Below, piece after piece: positions 12,199 to 23,639 of a DNA stretch of 54,439 nucleotides; within the stretch, counting starts at the first letter, position 1; each line of letters begins with the position of its first letter. The stretch lies in contig AJFK01000263.1 of the NCBI GenBank assembly GCA_000467715.1, forward strand, positions 1 to 54,439, written 5' to 3'. Source of the stretch: Hysterium pulicare CBS 123377. Taxonomy: Eukaryota > Ascomycota > Dothideomycetes > Hysteriales > Hysteriaceae. A model generated the notes under the pieces. The model did no database searches. It was not told where the DNA came from and saw only the letters and a program-made list of their open reading frames with translations. The position numbers and the translations under genes are program-made.

Positions 12199-14738
12199 GA
12201 TTGCGGATTTGAAGATTAGATGAAGATTAGATATTAGGTAGCTGTGAGAGCTGAAAATTGGAGGTACACAATAGGGGAATGAGCCGGAACTGATGAGACT
12301 TAAATAATACAGAGTAGGACATGACGGTGTTTATTGCTAGAAAGTGCCAACAAAAGTACACACAGCCGGGATAAGCTGTCGTTGACCAGTCATTCCGTTG
12401 GCATGTGGGATTTCGGAGGGTCAAGAACACCATTGCTGGCAGTGTAGCTTAGCTCGTCCAGCAATGCTATAAAAACAAACCTGTTTAAGGTAAGACCCAG
12501 GCACATCTCTCAAGTGTTTAGGTGAATGTAAACTCCCATGACGTGCCTGGGATCCTTGTACAGGGCTTCCGTGGCACCGCCAGCAGACAAGCTTATTTCT
12601 CGGCGGTGAACCGTGAGGCAGGGCAACATTTAGGCTTCCGTTGGACGGCCCGAGGCTGTAAAGATCCTGTGCTGAGTTCATCTGGAGATAGTAGCAACAT
12701 GGTGTTGAGTGCTTATGGGATTATATCGTCGTCTTTTACCGTAATTAGAGTAATGTTGAAAGGTCGCGAGTATACCGGAATCACGCGTGCTGAAAACAAA
12801 AGAGCGCGTTTTCATAACAGCCTTGCTCGCTTCTAGGGTTCTGAAACATGAAAGTCTGGGGGGTATACTTGCACGATATGAAGGGTTTAGCAGCTCATGT
12901 GGTTGGCCTCAATAATCAGGGGCCGGAGAATCATTGGTCCTTTACCCGAGGAGATTGTGAGCAGGGCGTTTTGCCTGAAGGCTTAGCCCAATAGCGTGGC
13001 GGCAGTTTACCTGGGTAATGTCAGCCATTCAGCGGCGCAGTGCATGCTAAGTCAGAAGGATGAAAACACTTGGCTCCGGACAGGTCGCTTGTAACTTGAC
13101 AGAAGCCCAAATACACTTCCTCTGTGACTCCGCCATCAGGCCGCCGACGTCAAACAGTTCGAATATAGAACTGGCACAGCACTTGGCTTATTATCCAGGT
13201 CCACACCTCGCCTCAAACATTCTGAATCGCATCTTGGTATTGGTTCGGCCTTGCTCGGATGCCTTCAAGGAACTTGGACAACGTCAAACAATCGACATCT
13301 TGGCTCTCACGCCACATTCTATTCCGGAGCTGCTGTACGGCCCTTGAAGAGAATGCGCTTGTGTTGAGCTTCTAGTCATGTCCGTGTCTTCTTCGCATGT
13401 CGTTCCGACGAGACAAGAATACCGCCCCGCTTTCGCCCAGCTACTCAGATAAGATGGGGCTCCAATGCGCTGAGAACTGAACCTATGCCTATCTTCAAGT
13501 TATCCTTATCGGCCTTCCTTCGATATCGCAGAAAGCTACGCCGTCAAACGCCACTTACAGGTTATGATCTAAGGCTGGTGTGAACCTAGAACTCGTTTCC
13601 AATAATTGGACGCAAATAATACCCCCAGGTTCTACTCTAAGCGATCGTCGAGGAACGCGATAACAACCAAGTTTACCAGGTTATGCGTCGTAATGGCAGT
13701 TGCTAAGGTTGACTCACCCAAGAAAAAATCACCTCGAGGACAACGAAGGGTATGACACCCTGTGTCGATATTGACGTTGCTCCTCCGGCTCCGGGCGGAG
13801 CTGTAGGTTTCGGGTCATTTGATAGGACGGACGCGAATGCCGAAAGCTGTCTTCTTGATATCGCAGGGATTCGCGGGAGTCCACCGGTAAGCGGTATCTT
13901 CAACAACACAACACCTTTAACCGTCACAATATTAAATACTCCGCCTAAAAAAGAGCAATCAACAACAAGTTATTCCTCTATATGCTAGATTTTTTTTCTT
14001 AAATCTCTCTACTCAGGTGTTGAGTAGTTTCTTTAAGAGAAGAGCTGACCTCGTGACTTATGTAAGCGGACTCTCGTTGTTCCCTGCACCATGCCTGCCA
14101 TTGAACTCTTTCGGGGAGATCATGAAAGCAAATCTGAATTCAATAAAAGACGTTGTAGTAAGGTGCTACCTCAAAGGCGATTCGAAGGTAGCATATGAAT
14201 CAGGATCTTATCCGAAGGTTAGAAGCCTCACGCTCGTAGGGTCATGAAGAGTCTTGAAGCGCGGCTATGGATCGCTCAGGGAACTTCTCCGATTCGACCT
14301 GATCACTCCAAACTCGACGACTTTGAAGTTCGAATTGTTCAGAGATGCTACCATGTCTGATTCGAAGATGTGGATTCATGATTCCCTCTCGGATTGTCCG
14401 GACTGACCGCGGTGTATGCAAATTGTATCTCATCCAGGAGCTTCGAAGGAGCCTCTCACTTGCTTCCACAAAGTTCGGAACGAAGGCTCAACGAAAACTC
14501 GATACTACTGAATTATACTTTTTGAGATGAAAGCGCGAAAATACTCAATTCGGTCGTGGAATCCCCTTCTCACCTACTCTTTCCCGTTCTGGCCATGCCA
14601 AGAGATTCTCTCCCACCAAATAACCATACATCGACACATCACTACAACTTTACAGTCGAGCAGGAGGCTTTTGGATCGTAGTTGTTAGGTGTCATTCTCA
14701 GATCTAACCGAAATCCCCGTCAGCATGAGACGTCAACC
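12199..14738. other. Intergenic, no intact gene seen
   Basis: Starts with the GH76 promoter. Short frames on both strands have no domain. One phrase at 13752-13890 (plus; VDIDVAPPAPGGAVGFGSF) followed by a GTAAGC looks mildly coding but could not be joined to another exon. Confidence 0.4.
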
Positions 14739-16000
14739 AACCCACACTCCACGTTTTCAATCACGTGCCGATATTCCGTTTACACCTGGGCAGTGACCTC
14801 AGCAACACCTCTCGCCCACTCTTCCGAAATAAGCATCAAAGTTAGTGTTGTCATGCTCGTTGGCGCCAGCTCAGCTCGAGTACAATGTCCCATGCAGTCG
14901 GAAGATGAGTGAAGACGCCAACGTGTATCGCCTTACCGTGCCAGTACATTGGCCAGACGTATATTGTTAACCTGTCTCCCTATGCGCTACAATGAGCGAC
15001 CCACACATTGATCTCCGAATTCGGTTGCCCTTTTCGACCTTTGTGACTCACCGGAATATCAAGGTAGCATTGGACCCATCACCATGAAGAAGAATGCTTT
15101 GATTCATGTCCGTCCGTTTCTCTTACTTGACCTTGCGACTCTATTCGAGGAGAGGATAACTTAACATTCTGGTCTGGGATTGATGGCGAGACTTTTGGGG
15201 GAGGATTGGACTGCACGGTGGGTCCGGACTGGTCCTCCATCAGGCTTGGGCGAGAAGAGAGCTTACATTCTCTTTCCATATAGCTGGAATCCGTATACGA
15301 GGTCTCACAATAGGTCAATGCCGCTGGAGCCCTCCAAGATGACCGTCATGAATTTAGAATCACTCCGAACAGTACTCCCCTCAGCATCATCTACGAGCTC
15401 ATTCTGCGTGATCGTTCATCGCCGGGTTGGATCTAGGACGGTGTATTTCAAGAAACCAATATCGAAACTGGGAGTGTTTTGCTTCAACGGCGTGCTTAGG
15501 GCTTCTGCCGCGTTGAGGGAATCAGCATCCGATTGGAAGTACAGGGAAGAGCAAAAATGACCCCTACGACTATTTTCATATCGACCTCGTGGATACAGAT
15601 GACGAAGGAAATTATTACATCTCATCGAGGTATAAGCGCACGTTGGTCCACTGTGGAGTACGATCAACTCCTATATCAAGGTTGGGGAGTAGAGTGAGTA
15701 TGGATGTTAGTTGGAATAGGGTTACTGAGGTGAGGAAATGGAGGACCGAGGAGGGAACGGAAAGACCTTGCGTTCAATTCTTTGCAGACTTTCGAGAAAA
15801 GAGGATTTGCGACGCATTTCTCAGATTAGCTATATTAGATGCCGAGGAGTATGTATTAGGTTACACGAAGGTCTTGTTGCCGACTGTGGAATCCCAAGCA
15901 GCACGGTCTGTGTGTGCCAATTGACCATCGCTTTCATCATGTTCACCGTAGCATGGCTCTTCTGGCGCCCAGGGGTACGAAGTCTAGGCTGTAAAGTGTT
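14739..16000 (+). pseudogene. Decayed arylsulfotransferase-like (ASST, Arylsulfotran_2) gene
   Basis: No frame is open across this stretch, but hallmark pieces of the fungal ASST family appear in order on the plus strand in shifting frames. They are FQSRADIPF near 14755; RGEDNLTFWSG from 15146; RHEFRITPNSTPL then GWI-stop-DGVFQETNIETG (in-frame TAG at 15434-15436); YDYFHIDLVDTDDEGNYYIS from 15565; VSWNRVTEVRKWR near 15710; LAILDAEEYVLGYTKVLLP near 15830; and a hydrophobic TIAFIMFTVAWLFW near 15925. The intact family runs about 500-600 residues as a beta-propeller, often with a C-terminal membrane segment. The block between the YDYFHI and VSWN pieces is far too short, so an internal deletion of roughly 150 residues is inferred. 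Function is lost here. The family assignment rests on remembered motifs. Confidence 0.7.
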
Positions 16001-17065
16001 CCGAGGATGTTTGAATCTCAGACGAAGATGTAGGCTTCGTCGTAGGGTTACATCGTACTCGGCTTTGGACCTTGAAGAGCTGGTCGCTGGGAGGCGTACC
16101 TAGGTATGACCTTCGCAAAGTGCAATTCACATGTATGGGAATGGAAGACATGAATGGAAGACTTCTTGTACATTGGGTTGAAGGCAATGAGACCTTGTTC
16201 GGACTTCTCCTCGTCGCACGGACCATCCCTCAGACCATTCGTCACTTGATTGAAAGTCTTTTCCTGCAGAAGAATTCCGTGCTCGATTGAAATTGTCAGG
16301 AAGTGGGTACTAACTGTGGCTCAAAGTCAAACCCCAGCTCGTATTGCGTCGGGCCGCAATGCAGTAAAGCAGTTCGCAGGTCGAAGACAAACCTGCAAAA
16401 GAAAGGTCTCCCCGCTGGCTGGCGGCCGATGTTCCGCGATGTGAATGTGGCTGAAGAGCCCCGCCAGGCATTGCCGCTTGCCGAAAAGTGATGTTCAGAA
16501 TTTTCCCAAGCAAGTACGTAGAACAGCACAGATATACGTTTAACGAAAGGACAGATTTTGCTTCAGAGCCCAAACAATGACGCGTGTCTCCAAAGTCGCT
16601 CATAGGTGACGTAAAAGGGTGCAGGATGAAGGTGGCACACGGGGAAGAAACAAGCCACGCAGGCTAAGACGGCGGTCATGCGGAGGGCCGACAGGAGGTC
16701 TCGAACGTGACGTGCATCAGGAAGAGTGGGAATTGCAGTTCGGCATCGGAACAAGGCCAATCACCGCCATCGAAATCACACTTTGCCATTGCCTTGTGAA
16801 GCCACAGATCTGCCAAGCCACTAGTAGTGGGGTGTGGCCCTTGCCGCAAGAGGCAATCACGATGGGAGCATACGGCCTCCGGATGACGGTATGACGTCGG
16901 GCTGGCGTACCGGTTTGTTTGTACCGCTGGCGGCCTATAAAGAGGAATCTGCTGCCTTTGCTCTCCCTCTTCTCTACACTCACACGCTCACCACAATCCT
17001 CAATCAACTTCAGCTTCAACCACTTCAACTCAACCCCAAACACCTTCCACCAACAAACAATCAAC
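16001..17065. other. Intergenic and promoter of the Hsp9/12-like gene
   Basis: No gene is recognised. The last 130 bases form a plausible promoter and leader: TATAAA at 16936-16941, then pyrimidine-rich and CAA-rich leader sequence up to the ATG. No clear stress-response element (AGGGG) is seen. Confidence 0.5.
16936..16941 (+). promoter_or_regulatory. TATA box of the Hsp9/12-like gene
   Basis: TATAAA sits 130 bases before the start codon and is followed by CT-rich leader DNA, as in highly expressed fungal genes. Confidence 0.5.
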
Positions 17066-17479
17066 ATGTCTGACGCAGGGTAAGCTCTTGTCCCACTCTC
17101 AATCACCTTACCCCGCTGTTGCTAACAACTTCCCTCCCAGACGCAAAGGACTCGGCGACCAGGTCTCTGAGAAGGTCACCCCAGACTCCCAGAAGTCAAC
17201 ACTCGACAAGGCATCCGAGAGTGCATCCGGTGTCTACGACCGTGCTGCCGGTGCTGTTCAACCAGGTTCGTTCTCTGTGCATCACTTCACCTGCCAATAC
17301 AATGCTAACTTCACTTGACAGAGGGCGAGAAGTCTGCCACCCAGAAGCTTGGTGACTCCACCCGCTCCGGCAAGGACGATGCTTCAGGCGAATCCAAGGG
17401 CATACTCGCCTCTGCCCAGGACACCCTCTCCAGCACTGCCAACTCCATCAGCGAGTCTCTCGGCGGAGAGAAGAAGTAA
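17066..17479 (+). CDS. Hsp9/Hsp12 family stress protein (hydrophilin)
   Basis: Three exons: 17066-17079, 17141-17265 and 17322-17479, with introns of 61 and 56 bases, giving 98 aa. The first exon encodes only MSDAG before an intron splits the next codon, an arrangement common in this family. The sequence RKGLGDQVSEKVTPDSQKST followed by DKASESASGVYDRAAG matches the WH11/Hsp9-Hsp12 family. The rest is very hydrophilic and Lys/Ser/Asp-rich, with no Cys or Trp. Hsp12 proteins are disordered in solution and fold into amphipathic helices on membranes, protecting them during heat, osmotic and stationary-phase stress. Stress induction is expected from the family; only the TATA box is seen directly. 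Confidence 0.92.
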
Positions 17480-18009
17480 GCCATTGGTTTGACTCACTCA
17501 ATTCGACACGACACTCATGGTTTACCTATGATGGATACGGCTTTTCTTTGATGATATTGAGAGAGCTCAACTGCTCTTCTCTTAGGGATTACTCATGGGC
17601 GGCATGAATCTGTATTATACCCTAACAACCTGATGAATATCAACTGATACTCTTCGAACGAATTATTTGCTACATTGTGACTGCTTTTCAAGAGTTTGAC
17701 TATGGTTTTTGCAAATTTTCCTACGTTGCCAACTAATCCGCAAGTACCTACGGGGATGTAAAACAGTCCTTATGAGCTTGTTATTGATGCTAATGATCCA
17801 TTTGGCAGAAATAAGTCTACAATGTTGTTGACTTGAGGATTTAATAACGGCACCATTGGTGTCATTGAATTGTTTAACATGGGCCAGTGATGCTCGGTTC
17901 TCCATGGTAACTTGAAAGGCACGATTATACTACGACCAAGTTTGTCACATCGAGAGGTCGATCATAGGAAGGGAGCAAATGCCACATGGTCCCGCCATTC
18001 ATTTGTAGC
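17480..18009. other. Convergent 3' intergenic region
   Basis: 530 bases between the stop codons of the Hsp9/12-like gene (+) and the Wbp11-like gene (-). It must hold both 3'UTRs; no gene is seen. Confidence 0.6.
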
Positions 18010-19053
18010 CTACAGGTCTTCATCCTCAACCTCTTCCATCTCCACATGCCGTAAGACATTCTCAGCCCGTTCACTCTCTGCCCTCGCATTCGGCATTCCA
18101 CCTTGTGCCTCGATAGCCATCATCTCATGCTCAGCTTCTTCGATTGCCGCCTCCGCTGCTAACTCTGCATCCCTATCGACACCGCCACCTTCTTGCTCCG
18201 TCTCCATTTGCCTCAATTCTCGCTCAATATCGCCTTCCGCATCATCCAGCTCCTTATTCGCCCTGCCCACTCCCGTAACCATCATTTCATACTCGGCCTC
18301 TCTCTCCGCAGCGTCAGCGGCCTCCTCAGCATCTCTATACCCTTCCTTCTCCAACTTCTCAAGCTCTTCAGGTTCCAACAATCTCCCCTGCCCCTTCGCT
18401 AGCTTCATTTTATTCTGCACAGCGGCGGGCATAAATCGAGACGTAGCTTCCTTGCGTAGGTCACGGATCTGAGGCGCTGCTGATAGCGTGATCTGGGCAG
18501 CTGGTTTAGCGGGCAGTGCGTGGGGGATTCGAGATTCACCGAGCGGTGTATCATTCGCATTGGAAGGTCTACTACGGCGAGGATGGGGAATCGGAGGCGG
18601 TGTATCTTTAGGCATGGGAATAGATCGAGCTTCTTCGTCCGTGTCACTGCTGGACTCTGCATCGCTGTGTCTCCCCCCACCATCTCGCCGCCTTTTACCT
18701 AGAACTCCACCGCCTCGACCTCGACCTCGACCTCCATCAAATCCACCCCTCTCACCGCCTTCTCTCCACTCTTTGAACTGCGGTGCTTTGTCCCCCAGAA
18801 CCTCCCTTGCCTTCCTAATCGCACCCACATCTTTCTCGAGCTGTTGTAGACGCTGTCGATCATGTGGCCGTAGTTCTCCTGCTTGCTCCTGGTGTTTCAG
18901 GTCGTCGATTTCCCGTTGGAGGCGCTGCGGGTTGCGACGGGCTAGCTTTTCATTGCGCTGGGCTTGGACGTTTGCTTTTGATTTCTTGAGGGCGCGTTGC
19001 TTTTCGGCTTTTTTGGCGGCCGCGACGGGGTTGAGGGATTTTTCTTTCGGCAT
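18010..19053 (-). CDS. Wbp11-like pre-mRNA splicing factor
   Basis: Single exon, 347 aa. The N-terminus MPKEKSLNPVAAAKKAEKQR, then RRNPQRLQREIDDLKHQEQ and later AIRKAREVLGDKAP, is the WW-domain-binding protein 11 (Wbp11) domain, about residues 3-88. An RGG-like stretch (GGFDGGRGRGRGGG) and Pro-rich patches (PPPIPHP) follow, which could bind WW domains as in animal WBP11. The C-terminal third is strongly acidic and probably helical (EADAAEREAEYEMM, later EEVEDEDL). Animal WBP11 is a nuclear spliceosome-associated protein that also binds PP1; the same role is inferred here. It is shorter than the animal protein of about 640 residues. It diverges from the La-module gene, with 486 bases between the two starts. 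Confidence 0.85.
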   Translation of the reverse strand: MPKEKSLNPVAAAKKAEKQRALKKSKANVQAQRNEKLARRNPQRLQREIDDLKHQEQAGELRPHDRQRLQQLEKDVGAIRKAREVLGDKAPQFKEWREGGERGGFDGGRGRGRGGGVLGKRRRDGGGRHSDAESSSDTDEEARSIPMPKDTPPPIPHPRRSRPSNANDTPLGESRIPHALPAKPAAQITLSAAPQIRDLRKEATSRFMPAAVQNKMKLAKGQGRLLEPEELEKLEKEGYRDAEEAADAAEREAEYEMMVTGVGRANKELDDAEGDIERELRQMETEQEGGGVDRDAELAAEAAIEEAEHEMMAIEAQGGMPNARAESERAENVLRHVEMEEVEDEDL

Positions 19054-19539
19054 TGATGTGATTTATTGGGGATATCTTGGGAGAAGAGGGTGTTGGAAAG
19101 GTTGTGGTGATAATGAGTTCGCTGGAAGAAATGCCTGGGCTTGGATTTCGAGCTTCGTGGTCTTGGCATCGTCATGTTTAGATTAGATTAGATATGAAGC
19201 TATGACCATATTCAAATATGCGAACAGCTCACATGTTTATCAACCCTCAACCTTCCACTCCATACGGGTCGGCATGCCCAGTCCGTCACTCGTCTTTCTT
19301 TGTAAGTCGTTGAAGCAGGCCATTGGAATAAATGAACGCTAACCAACGTGAGGTTCACCCCCTTCAATAACGATCACACCAACGTCGACATTTACCGAAA
19401 AAACAATTCTCACGCAACCCAATGCCAAATGAATCCCACCTTAGGCCATGAAAGATATTTCCTCAAAGTCGCCACGTCATTTGGAGCTTGAGAAGCTTCT
19501 TTTGAGAGTTTCAACGCGTCTCTCTGCTTACGCGTCGTA
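19054..19539. promoter_or_regulatory. Bidirectional promoter region, Wbp11-like / La-module genes
   Basis: 486 bases separate two divergent start codons. No classic TATA box is obvious, which would suit housekeeping RNA-processing genes. Shared regulation is inferred from layout only. Confidence 0.4.
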
Positions 19540-21208
19540 ATGTTCCTTCCGCGAGCGCTACAAAAGAAAAGGCCACGACCAGTTGAGGACACGAATGATG
19601 GGCCTGCTGAAAAGAAACACTGCAACGAGCAACTCCGCTCCAAGTCTTCACCAACTGCGTCAGAGCTCGTTAAGATATCTGTCAGCACAAAAACGTCGCC
19701 GCCAGTCATTAGAGAGTCACAAAAGCCGTCTGTAGCGGAGAACAAATCGGGAGGCTCTCGATTCACTACAGCAGGTATTACGGAAGACTACCTTGAGCAG
19801 CTAGTATCCGGAATTGAACTCGGGTTCACAGACTATGCGCATGAGGACAAAAAGAGATCTGAGAGTTTAAATGGACATGGTGGGGAGTCGGGTGAGGAAC
19901 ATAAATGTGGGGAATAGGCCTCCTATGAGATGGTAGACCGTACTAATTCCACAAAGGGGTTCACCTCTCGACTCTTCTACAGCACTTGAAGATCTCTTGG
20001 ATGAGGCCTGAACCTACACAACTTATCCTTCGGCGCGCGTTGCAAGAGCACCCCTCCGAGTTCCTGGAGATAGCACACAATGGCTACCGCGTTCGTCGTC
20101 GCCCAACTACCTACCCCCTACCCTTCTTGCCGATGAATCCGGGTAGCCTACGCGATGACAATGGATTAAGTTTCTGGGACCAACGCACAATATACGTTGA
20201 ACCGCATGAGCACAAACTCTGTGATATACCGGGGAAGCTGGCATGGTGGCTGAAGAAGCACGGCTATCTTAGAGACAAGCTTTTACCGATTCAATCTGTT
20301 CAGAAATGTACATGGGGCAGTGCGTTTGTTGTGCTGAGTGGAAGCGTAATGAATGACAGTCAGTGGGAGCACTGGAGAAAGCACGACAAACCGGAGAACT
20401 GGATTGTTATGACCAAGTGAGTCGATTATTTGGGGGTTCAGACCGAAGACCTCCGAGGATCGGCTGATTTACATGATTGAATGTAGGGCGGAGCATCAGC
20501 GACGTACTGCCGAATACATCCAGCTTCTCGAGAGCAGCGGACAATCTATCAACATCGAGAAGAAGCAAGCGAAAAGTGATGTTTCTGCGATAGGCAGTAC
20601 GGTGGGGCCTTCGTGGCACGAAGAAAGGTCTTCAATTCCGGACAAAGAAGCTCGCAAAAAAGCCAGCGAAGAAGATCGTATGTCCTCGTATGTTGCGTCG
20701 CTCAAGGTGGTTGATGCCAAAGTCACCACCATACTTCAGGACTACAGTGACCCACTAGTACGTGTAACGGTTTCACCACCACCCATCTATCGAGCAATCG
20801 GAGTAGGTTGCTGACTATGGCATTGTATTTCAGGATGTCGATGGAGCCTACATGACGACTCAGACCGCAGAAGAGGCTCGATCGTGCTCTGCATCCGTTT
20901 CATCCCCAGCGGGAGCGCTTCGAGATTTGAACGATCCTTCTGATGCGAATCGGAACCAAAATGGATCGCAAATTGCCACTAACATAACGTCTTGTGCATC
21001 TAACACAATCCAAAAAGCGAAAACCATGAGACCGAAAAAGAACAACCCAAGTAAAAAAGCCGGAATCAACTTGAAGGAGATTGTTGACCAATCCGATCCT
21101 TTGAGTACCCCGAAAACTGACGAAAAGACCCTTCGTACTAAGCCTATGGCAAGGATGACACCTCTTAGAACTCCGTGGAAAGGAACCAAGATTCAATTCA
21201 ATGACTGA
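19540..21208 (+). CDS. La-module (La motif + RRM) RNA-binding protein, LARP7/Pof8-like candidate
   Basis: Four exons: 19540-19891, 19957-20416, 20487-20757 and 20834-21208 (introns 65, 70 and 76 bases), giving 485 aa. The central part follows the layout of La proteins. A divergent La motif (about residues 78-170; ITEDYLEQLVSGIELGF ... SEFLEIAHNGYRVRRRP) lines up with human La up to TKIRRSP. An RRM follows (about 190-275) with RNP2-like RTIYVEP, helix KLAWWLKKHG, RNP1-like GSAFVVLSG, and the typical last strand and helix WIVMTKAEHQRRTAEYI. The pocket aromatics that bind 3'-UUU in true La are not obvious. The ~190-residue tail is Lys/Ser/Thr-rich and looks disordered; no C-terminal xRRM is apparent. 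Genuine La, or LARP7/Pof8-type factors of 7SK or telomerase RNA, are the nearest guesses. The La-module call is fairly firm; the subfamily is inference. Confidence 0.65.
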
Positions 21209-21510
21209 ACATCCATTCTATGATGCTTTACACAACCATGGATGTATACAGACATCTTTTTTGTTGTTATCTTTTGCTTACTCGAATTGACTGACAGCTT
21301 CTGAAATCGCGGCGCACGGACCTCGTGGTGGAGAAATCTGTGAAGTGCCTCTTTAGGATCATGCCTCGGTTGCTTGACAACAGGCCCGGCAGAGCCTCAG
21401 CCGTATAGTATTCAATTCTAGAGATAAGTCTCGAATGAAACATGTCTCAAGTTACTTTTATTTTCGTCGTCTCTTCGTTTTGTTCTTCTTGGTGAAGTGT
21501 CTTCAGCATT

Positions 21511-23638
21511 ATGGCAACCATCGTCGAGAAGACGCCATCGGGCGTGATCTACCGAGCCGCGAAGACGTACCCAGTGCCGGATCTCGATCTTTTAACGTTG
21601 CTGTTTGGTCAGTTTCTCTATAAATCCCTATCAATATCCATTCGATATCCATAAAATGAAGCTCCTATGATATCCATCCACATTTCCTCCTGTGGCCCCT
21701 CCGATCATGCCCCAATTGGCCACGTGAATAGCGTCCATCAAGCTCTTACCAAAATCCACCATAACCAGCATATTAACCTCCGGTAGACTCTCCGCAAGCT
21801 TCCGCAAAGCCCGACACAGTAATCCACGCATCTGCAGCAAACCCGTCTCGCTCTATCACCGTCTCCCAAGCCAAAGATCTGACCGAGTCTACCGCCCATG
21901 CTCTCCGCACCGAATTCTCCATAGGTGCTTCGGGGCCCGGCAGGGACGTCGTCTCCGTCATCTCAACGGGCCACTATCTCCTCCCTATCCTCTTCTTTGG
22001 CATCGTCGCTGCCGGGGGCGTCTTCTCAGCAGCAAGCGCTACTTCAACTGCTTCAGAGCTCAGTAAGCAGATCGAAGAGGCTGACTCGAAGATTTTGTGC
22101 TGTGTCAAGGAGACGAAGGATGTTGCTGTTAAGGCGGCGGAGATGGCGGGCTGGGGAAGGAATGGTGGCGGAAGGGTTGTGGTTATGGGGGAGGAAGGGG
22201 AGTGGGCGTTGAGGGTTGTTAGCGAAAGAGGCGAGGTGGGGAAGGATTTGGTTGATGAGGGGAAACGGCTGCCGTGGGAGAGGATTACGGAGAGGAAGAA
22301 GTTGGAGGAGAGTTTGGTTATCTTGATCTATTCCAGTGGGACGACTGGATTACCGAAAGGTGAGTTGATATGCTCTTTGAAATCATCCAAGGTCTCCTTC
22401 TCTCGTAGTTTGAGGTGTTTTTATGTTTTCATATCTAATCTGGGAGTATCATGGTGTACCGTCTTAGCTCTGTGAGGTGTCCGAATCCGGGTGAGACCTC
22501 TTCACCGGAAGCTAGACGCCTTGCTAGAATCATCTTCCTTTCCGTTCGTACGTTCAACTACCACAAGCTAATACTCATCGCAGGCGTCTGCCTTTCCCAC
22601 CGAAACCTAGTATCCGAAGCCATGATCCCCGGCGACATGTTCAAATCGCACCTCTCGACAATCCGCGACTCCTGGACCGGGTACCGCACTCTGGCGCATC
22701 TCCCAACAGCCCACATAGCCGGTATTCAAGGCTACCTCATCAACCCCTTCTACATGGGCGGCACCGTCTACTGGATGCCGCGATTCAATTTCCCCGACTT
22801 CTTGGCCTACAACAAGAAACATCGAATCACATACTTCTTCACCGTCCCACCTATCTACCTGCTAATCGCGAAGTCCCCGGAAGTCACGGACCAGTTCGAT
22901 GAATTGCGATTTGCCATCTCAGGCGCTGCGCCTCTAGGGAAAGAGCTACAGTACGCAGCGAGCAGAAAGCTGGGCAAAGGCAAGACATTCATCAGTCAAA
23001 CATGGGGTCTCAGCGAAACGACTGGCTCGGCGACCGTCATGCCGTTTGGGCAATCCGATGATACTGGGTCCGTCTCCCCGCTTATCCCGAACATGCTGGC
23101 TCGCATCATCGACGACGATGGCCGTGATGTCGAACCCGGGATGCCGGGCGAGGTGCTCGTCAAAGGCCCAGTGGTCACGAATGGATATCATAATAACGCC
23201 GCCGCTGATAAAGAGGCGTTTGTGGTGGATGGGAAGGGGGAGAGGTGGTTTTGTACTGGAGATATCGCACTTTTTAAGAACGGACTGTTTTATATCGTTG
23301 ACCGTAAAAAAGAACTTATCAAGTATAAGGGATTGCAAGTCGCCCCCGCCGAACTCGAAGCTCTGCTCCTCACGCACACGGATATTCTCGATGCGGCGGT
23401 TATTGGCGTTTCGACTGATGACGGGACGAATGAAGTGCCGAGGGCTTATGTGGTGGTGAAGAGCAAGACTTTGAGCGAGGAGCAGATCAAGGAGTGGGTT
23501 AAGGGACAGGTGGCGGGTCATAAGCAGTTGAGAGGTGGTGTTGTGTTTTTGGATGCTATCCCTAAGAGCCCGAGTGGGAAGATCTTGAGGAAGGATTTGA
23601 GGGAGTTGGCGAAGAGGGAGAGGGGGCCGAGGTTGTGA
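21511..23638 (+). CDS. 4-coumarate-CoA ligase-like acyl-CoA synthetase
   Basis: Three exons: 21511-21607, 21787-22359 and 22584-23638, with unusually long introns of 179 and 224 bases, giving 574 aa. This is an ANL superfamily adenylating enzyme: P-loop YSSGTTGLPKG (residues 214-224, split by intron 2), then QTWGLSETTG, the aryl-CoA ligase motif GERWFCTGDIALFKNG, the hinge IVDRKKELIKYKGLQVAP and the C-terminal catalytic Lys in PKSPSGKILRK. It should activate a carboxylic acid with ATP and load it on CoA; the substrate is unknown but the 4CL-like branch favours aromatic or medium-chain acids. The C-terminus is GPRL; PRL is a weak variant of the PTS1 signal, so peroxisomal location is possible. 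Intron 1 has a non-consensus donor (GTCAGT), but the frames on both sides join well (TLLF/DSPQAS). Confidence 0.85.
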
Positions 23639-23639
23639 T

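Noticed and set aside
13752-13988. Plus-strand frame followed by GTAAGC as a first exon
   Set aside because: No downstream acceptor and exon could be joined with any family resemblance.
18488-19186. 232-codon plus-strand frame opposite the Wbp11-like gene
   Set aside because: It is the antisense shadow of a well-recognised gene; its Arg/Pro/Ser richness mirrors the acidic and basic codons of the real strand.
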